Source: Albidovulum marisflavi (GTDB lineage Bacteria; Pseudomonadota; Alphaproteobacteria; Rhodobacterales; Rhodobacteraceae). From it: 64,000 bases of DNA. The translations under genes were made by a program, and so were the position numbers. Shown here piece after piece: positions 41,371 through 49,600 of the stretch (its first letter is position 1; each line of letters begins with the position of its first letter). Where the stretch lies: contig NZ_JAOWKY010000001.1 in the NCBI RefSeq assembly GCF_025751435.1, forward strand, positions 1-64,000, read 5' to 3'. Under the pieces are notes generated by a model, which searched no databases, was not told the DNA's origin, and saw only the letters and a list, made by a program, of their open reading frames with translations.

Positions 41371-42033
41371 TCAGCCTGCAATCCGCAGCGCCCTGACATT
41401 GGCAGGGGCGACCTCTGCCCCGCCCCGCAGGACAAGCACCGGCTCAGGGCCGACAGCCCTGACCTCGGTCACCGTCGCGTACGCAACCGCAGGTGACAGA
41501 CCCAGCGTTGCGCCGGCGGAAAAGCTTTCGACCTTGAAGGTATAGTTTCCCCGACCCAGGACCGCTCCTCCGTATCCCGACCCAGACCAGGTGACGGAAG
41601 TCTGCCCCGGCACAAGATCCATGCGGCCGACCTCGCGTCCTGATTCATCCAAGATCGCAAGCTGGGCGGCATCGGCCCCCGTGGCGGTCGTGAAGTGAAG
41701 ATCGACCGGCAGGCCTTCGTAGGCGACCGGCGCGTCGGTCAACGCCTGCCGGCCGATCCAGGAAGAATATTCACCCAATCCCGACAGAGCCAGCCGATCG
41801 GCAAGCGCCTGTAGAAGCTGATTGGTCCTGACCTGCTGTTCGACGCCCGAAAACGTCGCCAGTTGCGCGGCATAGTCCGAGGATTCGATCGGGTTGAGGG
41901 GATCCTGATTTTGCAGCTGCGTGGTGAGCATCACGAGGAACGTGTTGAAATCGCTTTCGATCAGCGTCCCCCCGTTGCCTTGTGGCGACGCGTTGCCCGT
42001 GGATGGCTGTCCTGAAACAGGGGCTATTTGCAT
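41371..42033 (-). CDS. flgD: Flagellar hook capping protein FlgD
   Basis: A 220-residue hook scaffold that caps the growing hook. The conserved N-terminal region FLVMLTTQLQNQDPLNPIES and the block AQLATFSGVEQQVRTNQLLQ are textbook FlgD; a central FlgD Ig-like domain and tudor-like C-terminus follow. It lies ten bases after fliK, forming a two-gene fliK-flgD unit on the minus strand. It ends convergent with ubiB. Confidence 0.93.
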   Translation of the reverse strand: MQIAPVSGQPSTGNASPQGNGGTLIESDFNTFLVMLTTQLQNQDPLNPIESSDYAAQLATFSGVEQQVRTNQLLQALADRLALSGLGEYSSWIGRQALTDAPVAYEGLPVDLHFTTATGADAAQLAILDESGREVGRMDLVPGQTSVTWSGSGYGGAVLGRGNYTFKVESFSAGATLGLSPAVAYATVTEVRAVGPEPVLVLRGGAEVAPANVRALRIAG

Positions 42034-42043
42034 GAGTACTCCT

Positions 42044-43543
42044 TCACAGTCTCATATCCAGGCCTTGGCGGGCCGAAGCACCAAGCGTCGGGGGTGCCGC
42101 CGACGTTGTGGCAGGCGGCTCGACCTGATCGGTTTCAACAGGGGAATCAGCCGGCAGAGCCCTGGTTTGACCGTCTCGCTGTCCGTGCCCGAATTGGAAA
42201 CTGCAGGTATCGAAACCGGCCGCGCGAAACTCGGACGCAAGAAGATCGACATGCCGCCGCATGAGCTCGACCGTTTCGGCACGTTCGGCGACAAGGGTGA
42301 CACTAACCTCGGCCCCGTGCCGCTCAATGCTGATGCGGACATGACCAAGCTCCTCTGGCCGCAAGGCAACATCCGCGCCGTCGGCCCGCAAGCTCACTGC
42401 GGCGGCAAGCTGTTCGGCTACCCGCGAAGGGCCAGGAGCGACGTCGACTGTCGGTTTGTGAGCCGCGGGAACGTGGGCGGCGATGGGGACGGGATTGGGG
42501 ACCTGTGGCACTGCGGCGTCCTGCGAAGGCACCAAATCCGCATTCGATGTGGACGAGCGGCCATCAAGGTGAGGATCTGGCCGCAAGCCGCCTTGACCGC
42601 CGCCATGCGCGGCCGACGTGCGCCACTGCATCTGCCCCGCCGCTTGGGCCGGGGCCGCGTCAGCATCACCTTTTTCGCCCGTTGTTCCGGGAGGGTGACG
42701 AAGATCAGGCGTCGTCTCGGATCCATCCTGCAACGGCCTGGGCGCGGGCGTCTTGGTCCCACGCATGGCGACCGGATCTGAAAGCTGCGTCCAATCCCGC
42801 GCGGCCGCGTTACCGGCGTCCCGAATGGGCTTGTCCGCTTGCCAGGGGAACGTGCCGGACAACGGGCTGGTGACGGCTTCCGATTCGTCTGCCGCGCCGC
42901 TCGCACGGGCGCCGTCCGGCATCTTCCTGTTTTCTGGGAGCCCTTGGGCCTCTGTTTCTTCACCGAACAGGTTCCCTGATTCAGGCAGGAATCCTGCGGG
43001 CTGGCGCTCAACCGGCATACGTTCAATCGCTCCGATGCGCAGATCGGATGGCGAACCTTCAGTGGATAGGCCGCAACCGGGCGTCGGCGAATGTGAGGAC
43101 GGAACGGATTCGCCCGCGGCGAAGAACGGCCATCGCGCACCAGGGTCATGGTATTCCGGTGCGGCAATCGGTCTTGTCACTGCGATGCCGGCGACAGCAC
43201 GGGTGATCAACAACTGCGCTGCCGCCATGCCGGCGACGAGTTCGTCACCCTCTTCCGGTTGGCATTCGTCGCTCTGCGTGCGCGGCACCTCCCTCGGTCG
43301 CCCGTCGGACTGCTGGACCGCGCTGAAAGTCGCAGGATCGGGCATCAGCATGCCGAATGAGGAATCTGAAGCGCCATCTTGTCGGGCCTCCTCTGGCGAC
43401 GCCCCCCGCTCGGTCGATCGGCCTTCGGTGCGGGCATAAACCCGCACGAAGTCCTCGGTCGCTTCATCCCCCGAAGGGTTCCTGGGGCATTGCGGCACCG
43501 CGGAGGTGCCGCCGGGCATCGCTTCGGCAAGTCTTGGTTCCAT
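42044..43543 (-). CDS. fliK: Flagellar hook-length control protein FliK
   Basis: A 499-residue FliK. Most of the protein is a low-complexity, proline/alanine-rich N-terminal ruler region. The conserved C-terminal domain (about 390-470) carries LRPEELGHVRISI, the FliK signature that interacts with the export switch. It is poorly conserved otherwise, as in the family. It is divergent from the flgJ-like gene; the shared gap has a TTAC-N7-TTAC repeat. Confidence 0.85.
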   Translation of the reverse strand: MEPRLAEAMPGGTSAVPQCPRNPSGDEATEDFVRVYARTEGRSTERGASPEEARQDGASDSSFGMLMPDPATFSAVQQSDGRPREVPRTQSDECQPEEGDELVAGMAAAQLLITRAVAGIAVTRPIAAPEYHDPGARWPFFAAGESVPSSHSPTPGCGLSTEGSPSDLRIGAIERMPVERQPAGFLPESGNLFGEETEAQGLPENRKMPDGARASGAADESEAVTSPLSGTFPWQADKPIRDAGNAAARDWTQLSDPVAMRGTKTPAPRPLQDGSETTPDLRHPPGTTGEKGDADAAPAQAAGQMQWRTSAAHGGGQGGLRPDPHLDGRSSTSNADLVPSQDAAVPQVPNPVPIAAHVPAAHKPTVDVAPGPSRVAEQLAAAVSLRADGADVALRPEELGHVRISIERHGAEVSVTLVAERAETVELMRRHVDLLASEFRAAGFDTCSFQFGHGQRDGQTRALPADSPVETDQVEPPATTSAAPPTLGASARQGLDMRL

Positions 43544-43586
43544 GCGCGGATCACTGTTAAGTTGCGCGCATTGTTCCCGATGGTCC

Positions 43587-43601
43587 TTACCGCATGTTTA
43601 C
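43587..43601. promoter_or_regulatory. TTAC-N7-TTAC direct repeat between fliK and flgJ
   Basis: TTAC (43587-43590) and TTAC (43598-43601) have the seven-base spacing of CtrA boxes, with one difference from TTAA in each half. It lies 46 bases before the flgJ-like start and 43 bases upstream of fliK. A weaker match than those at motB, flgE and fliC. Confidence 0.35.
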
Positions 43602-43647
43602 CGCCTCTCCGGAAAATGGCGCCAGTTTATCGGATCGGGAGTAGGCC

Positions 43648-43923
43648 ATGACTGTCGAAGGCCCCGCAAGTCTGCGAACAGCGCCGAACTGTACCGCGCT
43701 ACGCAGCGCGGCAAGGGAGCTTGAAGCCTCGTTTCTCGAGGAAATGTTGCAGCACTCCGGACTGGGTGAACAAGCCGGCAGTTTCACAGGCGGCGTCGGA
43801 GAGGCCCAGTTCGCCTCGTTCCTGCGGCGGGAGCAGGCTCTTGCGCTGGTTGAATCCGGCGGTATCGGGCTGGCCCAGAGCATCTTCGAACACCTTGCCG
43901 AAAGGGCCGGCTGTGGCACATGA
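43648..43923 (+). CDS. Rod-binding protein, FlgJ N-terminal domain only
   Basis: A 91-residue protein matching the rod-binding domain of FlgJ: ELEASFLEEMLQHSGLGEQA then GVGEAQFASFLRREQAL and ESGGIGLAQSIFEHL. It lacks the C-terminal muramidase domain of enteric FlgJ, as is normal in alphaproteobacteria, so peptidoglycan cutting must be done by another enzyme. Its end overlaps the next (GTG) start by 11 bases. Confidence 0.82.
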   Translation: MTVEGPASLRTAPNCTALRSAARELEASFLEEMLQHSGLGEQAGSFTGGVGEAQFASFLRREQALALVESGGIGLAQSIFEHLAERAGCGT

Positions 43924-44266
43924 CCGATCCGCCATCGAAGAGCTGCACGAGCTGATCGCCAAGCAGAAAGCCGCCTTGCGCAAGGCGGATTACGCGTCGC
44001 TGCAAACCCTCGCGCCCGCAGTCGAGCGGCTTTCGTCGCAGCTGGCAGCCGGCGCCAGTTCGCTCGATACGCCGACGCTGGACAAGCTGCGCCGGTCTCT
44101 GGAAGAGGTTCGCAGACTGGCTCTGGCTTCGCTCTCGGGCCTGACAGCAGCGCGAAACCGCCTGGAATCGTTGCGAAATCCGCAAGACACCCTGATGATC
44201 TACGACGCTGGCGGGAACGTCGCACGTCATGCCGGTGGCGCTTGTTCCATCGAGCGACGGGGCTAG
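43913..44266 (+). CDS. FlgN-like flagellar export chaperone (candidate)
   Basis: A 117-residue, largely helical protein starting at GTG 43913 inside the end of the flgJ-like gene, with AAAGGG upstream. An amphipathic helical region spans about residues 5-90 (ELHELIAKQKAALRKADYAS, TLDKLRRSLEEVRRLALASL). The C-terminal MIYDAGGN resembles the short tail seen in FlgN, the chaperone for FlgK and FlgL. The reading frame is open to 43721, but that part overlaps flgJ. The FlgN call rests on size, helices, tail and context, and could be wrong. Confidence 0.6.
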   Translation: MAHDRSAIEELHELIAKQKAALRKADYASLQTLAPAVERLSSQLAAGASSLDTPTLDKLRRSLEEVRRLALASLSGLTAARNRLESLRNPQDTLMIYDAGGNVARHAGGACSIERRG

Positions 44267-44306
44267 GGACACTTTGCCTAAAAGGCTTCGCATTCAATTG
44301 TCTGGT

Positions 44307-44321
44307 TTAGCGATGTCTTAG
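44307..44321 (+). promoter_or_regulatory. CtrA-like direct repeat TTAG-N7-TTAG before fliC
   Basis: TTAG (44307-44310) and TTAG (44318-44321), seven bases apart, match the element before motB in both half-sites. They lie 140 bases before the flagellin start codon, which would leave a long transcribed leader. Confidence 0.5.
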
Positions 44322-44404
44322 CAGTTCCGCCAGAAGTTGGGCCTGCATCCCGAGTGGGAATGGCGCGGCGCCAAGCGTCCGCATCGGTCAGAACGCCTAG
44401 CCTC

Positions 44405-44442
44405 GCCGCTTGCTGCGGCAATCACTTCGGCGCAAAGCGCCG
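44405..44442 (+). promoter_or_regulatory. Two hairpins in the flagellin mRNA leader
   Basis: GCCGC/GCGGC (44405-44409, 44415-44419; loop TTGCT) and CGGCGC/GCGCCG (44428-44433, 44437-44442; loop AAA) lie just before the flagellin Shine-Dalgarno AAGGA (44451-44455). FlbT is known to bind the 5' leader of flagellin mRNA in Caulobacter, and flaF-flbT are the next genes, so this is a candidate FlbT target (inference). Confidence 0.5.
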
Positions 44443-44461
44443 TTCCAGCGAAGGACTGAAA

Positions 44462-45676
44462 ATGTCGAGCATTCTGACGAACACCAGCTCAATGGTTGCC
44501 CTCCAGACATTGAAGGGCATCAACGCGAACCTGATGAAGACACAGGACGAGATTTCCACCGGCAAGTCCGTCGCCTCGGCCAAGGACAACGCGGCAGTCT
44601 GGGCCATTTCCAAGGTGATGGAAGCGGACGTGAAGGGCTTCAAGGGGATTTCGGACAGCCTGTCCCTGGGTGAATCCACCGTCGCGGTCGCGCGCCAGGC
44701 GTCCGAGACGATCACCGACCTTCTGACCGAGATCAAAGGCAAGATCGTCGCAGCTCAGGAAGATAACGTCGACCGCGCGAAGATACAGACCGACATCGTC
44801 GCGTTGCGCGATCAGATCGCCACGGTTGTCGGTGCAGCGCAATTCAATGGCCTGAATCTGGTCGACGGCTCCCAGTCGACGGTCGATGTGCTTGCCTCGC
44901 TGGACCGTCAGTCGAACGGAACGGTCACCACCTCGTCCATCGGGATCACCGCCCAGGATCTGTCGATCGGTGGCTACACCGCCTCGAACGTCTTCAGCGC
45001 ATCGACCGGCGGCACGATATCCACGGACGGCGACAGCTTCGTGACCGCTCTGGACAAGAGCGGTGGCTCTGATGACCTGACGATCTCCAACGGCGGGACG
45101 TGGGCGGCGGGGGACCAGGTGTCTGTCGCGATCGGCGAGCGGACCGCCACCTACACGGTCACGGCAAATGACGTGCTTTCCGGCTCCTCTACGGACGATC
45201 TGGTCGCGATCGGGCTGAAGAACGCCATCGACGGTCTCGGCATCGCAGGATTCAGTGTCGACTATGACAGCGCGACACCGGGCCAGCTTGTCTTCACCAA
45301 TGATGGGGCCGCGGACCTGGCCGTCACGGGCCAGTTCAAGAATGCGGGCTCGGGCGGCCTGGGCCTGCTGTCGACAATTGACGTATCGTCGGCCTCGGGG
45401 GCTGCGCAGGCATTGTCCAACATCGAGGGCCTGATCCAGTCCGGCATCGACGCCGCGTCCGAATTCGGCTCCGCCGAAAGCCGGATCGCGATCCAGAACA
45501 CCTTTGTCGGCAAGCTTTCCGACGCGCTCAGGGCGGGAATCGGATCGATGGTGGACGCGGACATGGAAGAGGCGTCGGCGCGGCTTCAGGCACTACAGGT
45601 GCAGCAGCAACTGGGCATCCAGTCGCTATCGATCGCGAACCAGGCACCGCAGAACATCCTGTCACTCTTCCGCTGA
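44462..45676 (+). CDS. fliC: Flagellin
   Basis: A 404-residue flagellin, the filament subunit. D0/D1 N-terminal helices (SSILTNTSSMVALQTLKGIN) and the C-terminal helices (GIQSLSIANQAPQNILSLFR) are conserved; the centre (about 170-310) is the Thr/Ser/Gly-rich variable surface. AAGGA precedes the ATG at 44462; the open frame back to 44354 is in the leader. It is the only flagellin in the window. A CtrA-like repeat and a hairpin leader lie upstream and flaF-flbT downstream. Confidence 0.96.
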   Translation: MSSILTNTSSMVALQTLKGINANLMKTQDEISTGKSVASAKDNAAVWAISKVMEADVKGFKGISDSLSLGESTVAVARQASETITDLLTEIKGKIVAAQEDNVDRAKIQTDIVALRDQIATVVGAAQFNGLNLVDGSQSTVDVLASLDRQSNGTVTTSSIGITAQDLSIGGYTASNVFSASTGGTISTDGDSFVTALDKSGGSDDLTISNGGTWAAGDQVSVAIGERTATYTVTANDVLSGSSTDDLVAIGLKNAIDGLGIAGFSVDYDSATPGQLVFTNDGAADLAVTGQFKNAGSGGLGLLSTIDVSSASGAAQALSNIEGLIQSGIDAASEFGSAESRIAIQNTFVGKLSDALRAGIGSMVDADMEEASARLQALQVQQQLGIQSLSIANQAPQNILSLFR

Positions 45677-45683
45677 TGATGCC

Positions 45684-45708
45684 GCGTGGCGGCCCAATGC
45701 CGCCACGC
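45684..45708 (+). terminator. Stem-loop after fliC
   Basis: A 10-bp stem, GCGTGGCGGC (45684-45693) and GCCGCCACGC (45699-45708), with a CCAAT loop begins eight bases after the flagellin stop. There is only a short T run after it, so it may stabilise the abundant flagellin mRNA or terminate part of the transcripts before flaF. Confidence 0.65.
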
Positions 45709-45745
45709 GCCTTGAAACCGGAACGCGAAACTTGTCGGTGGCAAA

Positions 45746-46105
45746 GTGAACGCACAAATTCTCGCCCAGGGATCATACGCAGATTCGGCCTCATCCGTTC
45801 GAACACCTCGTATAATCGAATACGATCTGCTTGCCCGTACCACGCGCGCTCTGAAGTGCGCGGACGGGTTCGCCGCGCTCGCCGACGCGCTGCATGAAAA
45901 CCGGCGGCTCTGGACCGCCTTGGCGGCCGATGTCGCCGAGCCGACGAACGGCCTCCCCGCCGAGTTGCGCGCAAGACTCTTCTATCTGTTCGAGTTCACC
46001 GCGCATCATTCGCGACGCGTGCTGGCGGGCCAGGCAGATGCGAGTGCGCTGGTCGAAATCAACACGGCAGTGATGCGCGGACTTGCCGCAAGGGGTGACG
46101 AATGA
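45746..46105 (+). CDS. flaF: Flagellar biosynthesis regulator FlaF
   Basis: A 119-residue FlaF, a regulator or secretion factor of flagellin in alphaproteobacteria. The N-terminal pattern (QGSYADSASSVRTPRIIEYD then LLARTTRALK) and the NRRLWTALAADVAEPTNGLP block are family hallmarks. The start is GTG at 45746. It overlaps flbT by four bases (ATGA), which points to a flaF-flbT unit acting on the adjacent flagellin. Confidence 0.9.
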   Translation: MNAQILAQGSYADSASSVRTPRIIEYDLLARTTRALKCADGFAALADALHENRRLWTALAADVAEPTNGLPAELRARLFYLFEFTAHHSRRVLAGQADASALVEINTAVMRGLAARGDE

Positions 46106-46506
46106 GCGGACTTGTCCTGAAGCTCGCACCGCACGAGCGTCTTCTTGTCAACGGCGCGGTGATCGAGAACGGGGATCGGCGATCCCGGTTCACCATTCTT
46201 TCGCCGAATGCGAACATCCTTCGACTGCGCGATGCGATCCACCCGGACCAGGCCAACACGCCGGTGCGCCGCGTGTGCTATATCGCGCAGCTAGTCCTTT
46301 CGGGGGATGCAGATCCTGCAAAGGGTCGCCAGCAGATTCTGCGTGGCATCGAGCAGTTGAGCCAGGCGCTTCGGGATGAAGACAGTCGCACACAGCTTTC
46401 CATTGCGACCGAGGCCATACTATCCGGCCAGTTCTATGCGGCACTGAAGACACTCCGAACGCTTCTGCCACGCGAGGCGCGCCTTTTGGCGGTGCACTCT
46501 CCATGA
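46102..46506 (+). CDS. flbT: Flagellum biosynthesis repressor FlbT
   Basis: A 134-residue FlbT, a post-transcriptional regulator that binds flagellin mRNA leaders and links flagellin translation to hook completion. LKLAPHERLLVNGAVIENGD and RRVCYIAQLVLSGDA are typical. It overlaps both flaF and the next gene by four bases, so the three are translationally coupled. Confidence 0.92.
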   Translation: MSGLVLKLAPHERLLVNGAVIENGDRRSRFTILSPNANILRLRDAIHPDQANTPVRRVCYIAQLVLSGDADPAKGRQQILRGIEQLSQALRDEDSRTQLSIATEAILSGQFYAALKTLRTLLPREARLLAVHSP

Positions 46507-47318
46507 GCTTTCGTCCCGTCATACCCTACGGAGGGCTTCAGGGCTGGCGCTTCCTGAACCGAACGCTTGAGCGGCAACAGGCCGCCTTCGCAGGAGACAA
46601 GGTGCTCGAGCGTGAGGCGTCGTACTTTCGTGAGAATATCTCCAAGGTCAGGTCTGCCGAACAACTGCTTGGCGATCGTAGGCTGCTGTCCTTCGCTCTT
46701 GACGCCTTCGGTTTGGGCGACGACCTGAAAAACCGGGCCTTCATCCGCAGGATCCTGGAAAGCCCCTCCGGGGAGCCCGGAGCGCTGGCAAACAAACTTG
46801 CCGATCAACGCTACCGCGAGTTCGCCCGCACCTTCGGTTTTGCCGATCCCGGCGGTCCGAGGACCACATTGCCGCCGCGGGTCGAAATGATCGTAAGCAA
46901 GTGGAAGGAACAGCGCTTTGGGCAAGCCTTGGGCACGGTGGACGCCAACATGCGCCTTGCGCTGCATGCACGATCCGAAATCACCCGGATCGCCGGCGAA
47001 GCGGGGACCGACAACGGCCGCTGGTTTGCCGTTCTTGGTGCGGCGCCACTGCGTCAGTTCTTCTTGACCGCCTTGGGTCTGCCACCAGCGTTCTCGGCCG
47101 TAGATATCGACAAGCAGGTGGACACTCTGCGCGCGCGCCTAAGGTCCCTTGCCGGCGTCGGCGAGGTTTCGGATCTTCGCGACGGCGCAAATGTCGAAAA
47201 GCTTATGCGCAACTTCTTTCTCCGCAGCGAAAATGAACCCCGCGCCGGTTTCCAAGCAAGTGCATTGAGCTTGTTGAGCCAAGCCGCATCGGCCACCGCG
47301 CTTTCAAGGCGGTTCTGA
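46503..47318 (+). CDS. DUF1217 family flagellar protein
   Basis: A 271-residue DUF1217 protein, a family found in flagellar clusters of alphaproteobacteria with no settled function. Seen: FLNRTLERQQAAFAGDKVLE near the start, a central YREFARTFGF block, VEMIVSKWKEQRFGQALG and a C-terminal NFFLRSENEPRAGFQASALS. Predicted mostly helical, no signal peptide. It overlaps flbT by four bases, so it is likely expressed with flagellin regulators; a role in filament or hook export is possible (inference). Confidence 0.82.
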   Translation: MSFRPVIPYGGLQGWRFLNRTLERQQAAFAGDKVLEREASYFRENISKVRSAEQLLGDRRLLSFALDAFGLGDDLKNRAFIRRILESPSGEPGALANKLADQRYREFARTFGFADPGGPRTTLPPRVEMIVSKWKEQRFGQALGTVDANMRLALHARSEITRIAGEAGTDNGRWFAVLGAAPLRQFFLTALGLPPAFSAVDIDKQVDTLRARLRSLAGVGEVSDLRDGANVEKLMRNFFLRSENEPRAGFQASALSLLSQAASATALSRRF

Positions 47319-47379
47319 CAAAGCGGCAGAATCGGTCGGAGACGGACACGGGCCTCACCTCCGACACCCCGAACAGGGG

Positions 47380-48723
47380 TCAAGCAACTTGCGCCGACAC
47401 CGGACCCGGATCGGCGGATGACAGAATCTTCGCAAGGTGATCGAAGCTTGCCACGACGCCTTCAGGCGCGGCTTCCCCCAGAAATGCATCAAGTGCGGGC
47501 CAAGCCCTGATCGCCGCGTCGACCTCGGCGTCGGATCCGGAGACATAGAGCCCGGACTGGATCATGAGCTCGGCCCGAGCGTAGGCGCCCAGCAAGCGCC
47601 GCGCTTTCCCGATCAACGCATTCTCGTCCGCCGAAGCCGCCCCGGGCAGCGAACGCGAGACCGAACGAAGAAGATCGATGGCCGGGAAACGGCCCCTTTC
47701 CGCAATCGCGCGATCCAGCACCACATGCCCGTCCAGCACGCCGCGCAAGAGATCGGCCACCGGTTCATCCATGTCCGCGCCTGCCACAAGCACGGTGAAT
47801 ATCGCGGTTATGTCCCCCTGCCCTGGCCCGCCCGGCCCCGCGCGTTCCGCCAGCGCCATCACGGTCTGGGCAAGAGAAGGGGGATATCCGCGAAAACTGG
47901 GCGGCTCGCCCGCCGAAAGGGCGATTTCCCGATGCGCATCGGCAAACCTTGTGACCGAGTCGGTCAAAAGCAGAACCTGCAGCCCGCGGTCGCGAAAATG
48001 CTCGGCAACCGCCATGGCCGACCAGGCGCAGCGCCGGCGCATCAGCGGCGATTGATCGGAGGTTGCGGCGACGATGACGGTGCGTTCCATAGCGTTTGCG
48101 CCGATCACCTCTTCCGCGAAATCGCGCACCTCCCGTCCACGCTCTCCCACAAGCGCGAGCACGACGACATCCGCCTCGATTCCCTTCGCGAGCATCCCGA
48201 GCAGAGAGGACTTGCCGACGCCGGACCCGGCAAAGAGCCCGATCCGCTGCCCGCGCACCAGCGGCAGCAGCGTATCGAAAGCCGCGGATCCCGTCGCAAG
48301 ACGTGCGCCCAGACGCCGCCTGCGAACCGGGTCCGGGGGGGCTGCGCAAAGCGCGCGCTGACACGGGCCGGGAAAGATCGGGCGCCCGTCCATGGGGCGT
48401 CCCAATGGGTCCACGATACGACCCAGCCACTCTTCTGTGGGTGAAATGGTCGCGGGGCCAAGGCACTCGGCGGCATCCCCTATGCGTGCGCCCTCGATCG
48501 GACCTTCTGCAAGCACGCAGGCGCCGTGATCATTCAAACCGATGACCTCGCCGCAGGAACCTGGCCCGCACAGAAAGCGGACCCGGTCTCCGATGCCCAG
48601 CCGACCGTCACCGGCGCGCAGCCGGATCGTTCCCTGTTCAATCGCGACGATACGGCCGATCGTGCGCGCCGGAATGATGGTCGCCATTCCCGCGCGCAGA
48701 GCCTCAATCCCTGCAAGAGACAA
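47380..48723 (-). CDS. fliI: Flagellum-specific ATP synthase FliI
   Basis: A 447-residue export ATPase of the flagellar type III system, related to F1-beta. Walker A is AGSGVGKS (165-172); VALVGERGREVRDF-type block (LALVGERGREVRDFAEEV) and LLLTDSVTRFADAHREIAL are conserved. The start is TTG at 48723 with GGGAG upstream; an internal ATG at 48687 is the alternative. It is divergent from the flgB operon and convergent with the DUF1217 gene. Confidence 0.95.
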   Translation of the reverse strand: MSLAGIEALRAGMATIIPARTIGRIVAIEQGTIRLRAGDGRLGIGDRVRFLCGPGSCGEVIGLNDHGACVLAEGPIEGARIGDAAECLGPATISPTEEWLGRIVDPLGRPMDGRPIFPGPCQRALCAAPPDPVRRRRLGARLATGSAAFDTLLPLVRGQRIGLFAGSGVGKSSLLGMLAKGIEADVVVLALVGERGREVRDFAEEVIGANAMERTVIVAATSDQSPLMRRRCAWSAMAVAEHFRDRGLQVLLLTDSVTRFADAHREIALSAGEPPSFRGYPPSLAQTVMALAERAGPGGPGQGDITAIFTVLVAGADMDEPVADLLRGVLDGHVVLDRAIAERGRFPAIDLLRSVSRSLPGAASADENALIGKARRLLGAYARAELMIQSGLYVSGSDAEVDAAIRAWPALDAFLGEAAPEGVVASFDHLAKILSSADPGPVSAQVA

Positions 48724-48769
48724 TCCGTTCTCCCTTGGTTCGCCCTTACCGTTTCTAAAGGAATCGGGG

Positions 48770-48784
48770 TTAAGGCATGATTGA
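48770..48784 (+). promoter_or_regulatory. TTAA-N7-TTGA repeat before flgB
   Basis: TTAA (48770-48773) and TTGA (48781-48784) are seven bases apart, a one-mismatch CtrA-like box, 21 bases before the flgB start. It lies very close to the start codon, which weakens the case for it as an activator site. Confidence 0.3.
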
Positions 48785-48805
48785 AAGTTCGGAGGAGAAG
48801 CCCCG

Positions 48806-49195
48806 ATGTTCCAACAACCCGATATCCTTTCAACCGCATTCGCGCTTGCCCGGCACGCGGCTGCCCGGCAGACGCTGGTCGCGCAAAACGTTGCGAACGC
48901 GGATACGCCCGGCTACCGCAGCCGCGATCTGGAGGCGTTTTCGCGGCTGTTCGAAACGGGGATGCGCACTGGCATGCGGGCGGCGCGCCCCGGTCACATC
49001 ATGCAGCAAGCGGCCGCCGGCGCGCACGATGCAGAAGTCATCGCCGCAGGCGGCAGCCTGTCCCCGAACGGGAACGACGTCTCTCTGGAAGAGGAAATGA
49101 TACGGGCCGCAGCTGTACGGCAGGACCAGGATCTTGCGCTTTCGGTGTACCGCGCGTCCCTTGGCGTGCTGCGCGCAAGCCTGGGCCGCAACTGA
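48806..49195 (+). CDS. flgB: Flagellar basal-body rod protein FlgB
   Basis: A 129-residue proximal rod protein. The N-terminal rod motif RQTLVAQNVANADTPGYRSR is conserved, and the C-terminal helix (YRASLGVLRASLGRN) fits. AGGAG occurs 12-16 bases before the ATG. It is the first gene of the nine-gene operon flgB-flgC-fliE-fliQ-flgF-flgG-flgA-flgH-fliL. Confidence 0.93.
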   Translation: MFQQPDILSTAFALARHAAARQTLVAQNVANADTPGYRSRDLEAFSRLFETGMRTGMRAARPGHIMQQAAAGAHDAEVIAAGGSLSPNGNDVSLEEEMIRAAAVRQDQDLALSVYRASLGVLRASLGRN

Positions 49196-49205
49196 CGGGG
49201 CGGCC

Positions 49206-49592
49206 ATGTCGGACCTTTCGCTGGGCTTTTCCATAGCTGCAAGCGGCCTGCGTGCACAGGCCATGAGATTGCGACACGTCTCTGAGAACGTGGCAAATAT
49301 CGATACTCCGGGCTTCCGGCGCAAGTTGACAACGTTCGAACCGGCTTCTTCGGATGGTGGTCCAAGTGTTCAACTGGGACCGGAAAGGCTCGATCCTTCG
49401 GAACTGCCCAGGATATTTTCCCCCGGACATCCGATGGCGGATGACCAGGGTTATTACGACGGATCGAACGTGAACCTGATCGTCGAACTGGCCGACGCGC
49501 GCGAAGCGCAGCGCAGCTATGAGGCCAACCTGCGGATGTTCGACCAATCCAGACAGATGGCACGAAACCTTATCGAACTGCTGAAGCGCTAG
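49206..49592 (+). CDS. flgC: Flagellar basal-body rod protein FlgC
   Basis: A 128-residue rod protein. ASGLRAQAMRLRHVSENVAN with IDTPGFRRK and the C-terminus EANLRMFDQSRQMARNLIEL are diagnostic. The ATG at 49206 begins ten bases after flgB; the open frame back to 49134 overlaps flgB and is rejected. Confidence 0.95.
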   Translation: MSDLSLGFSIAASGLRAQAMRLRHVSENVANIDTPGFRRKLTTFEPASSDGGPSVQLGPERLDPSELPRIFSPGHPMADDQGYYDGSNVNLIVELADAREAQRSYEANLRMFDQSRQMARNLIELLKR

Positions 49593-49600
49593 GACTGAAC

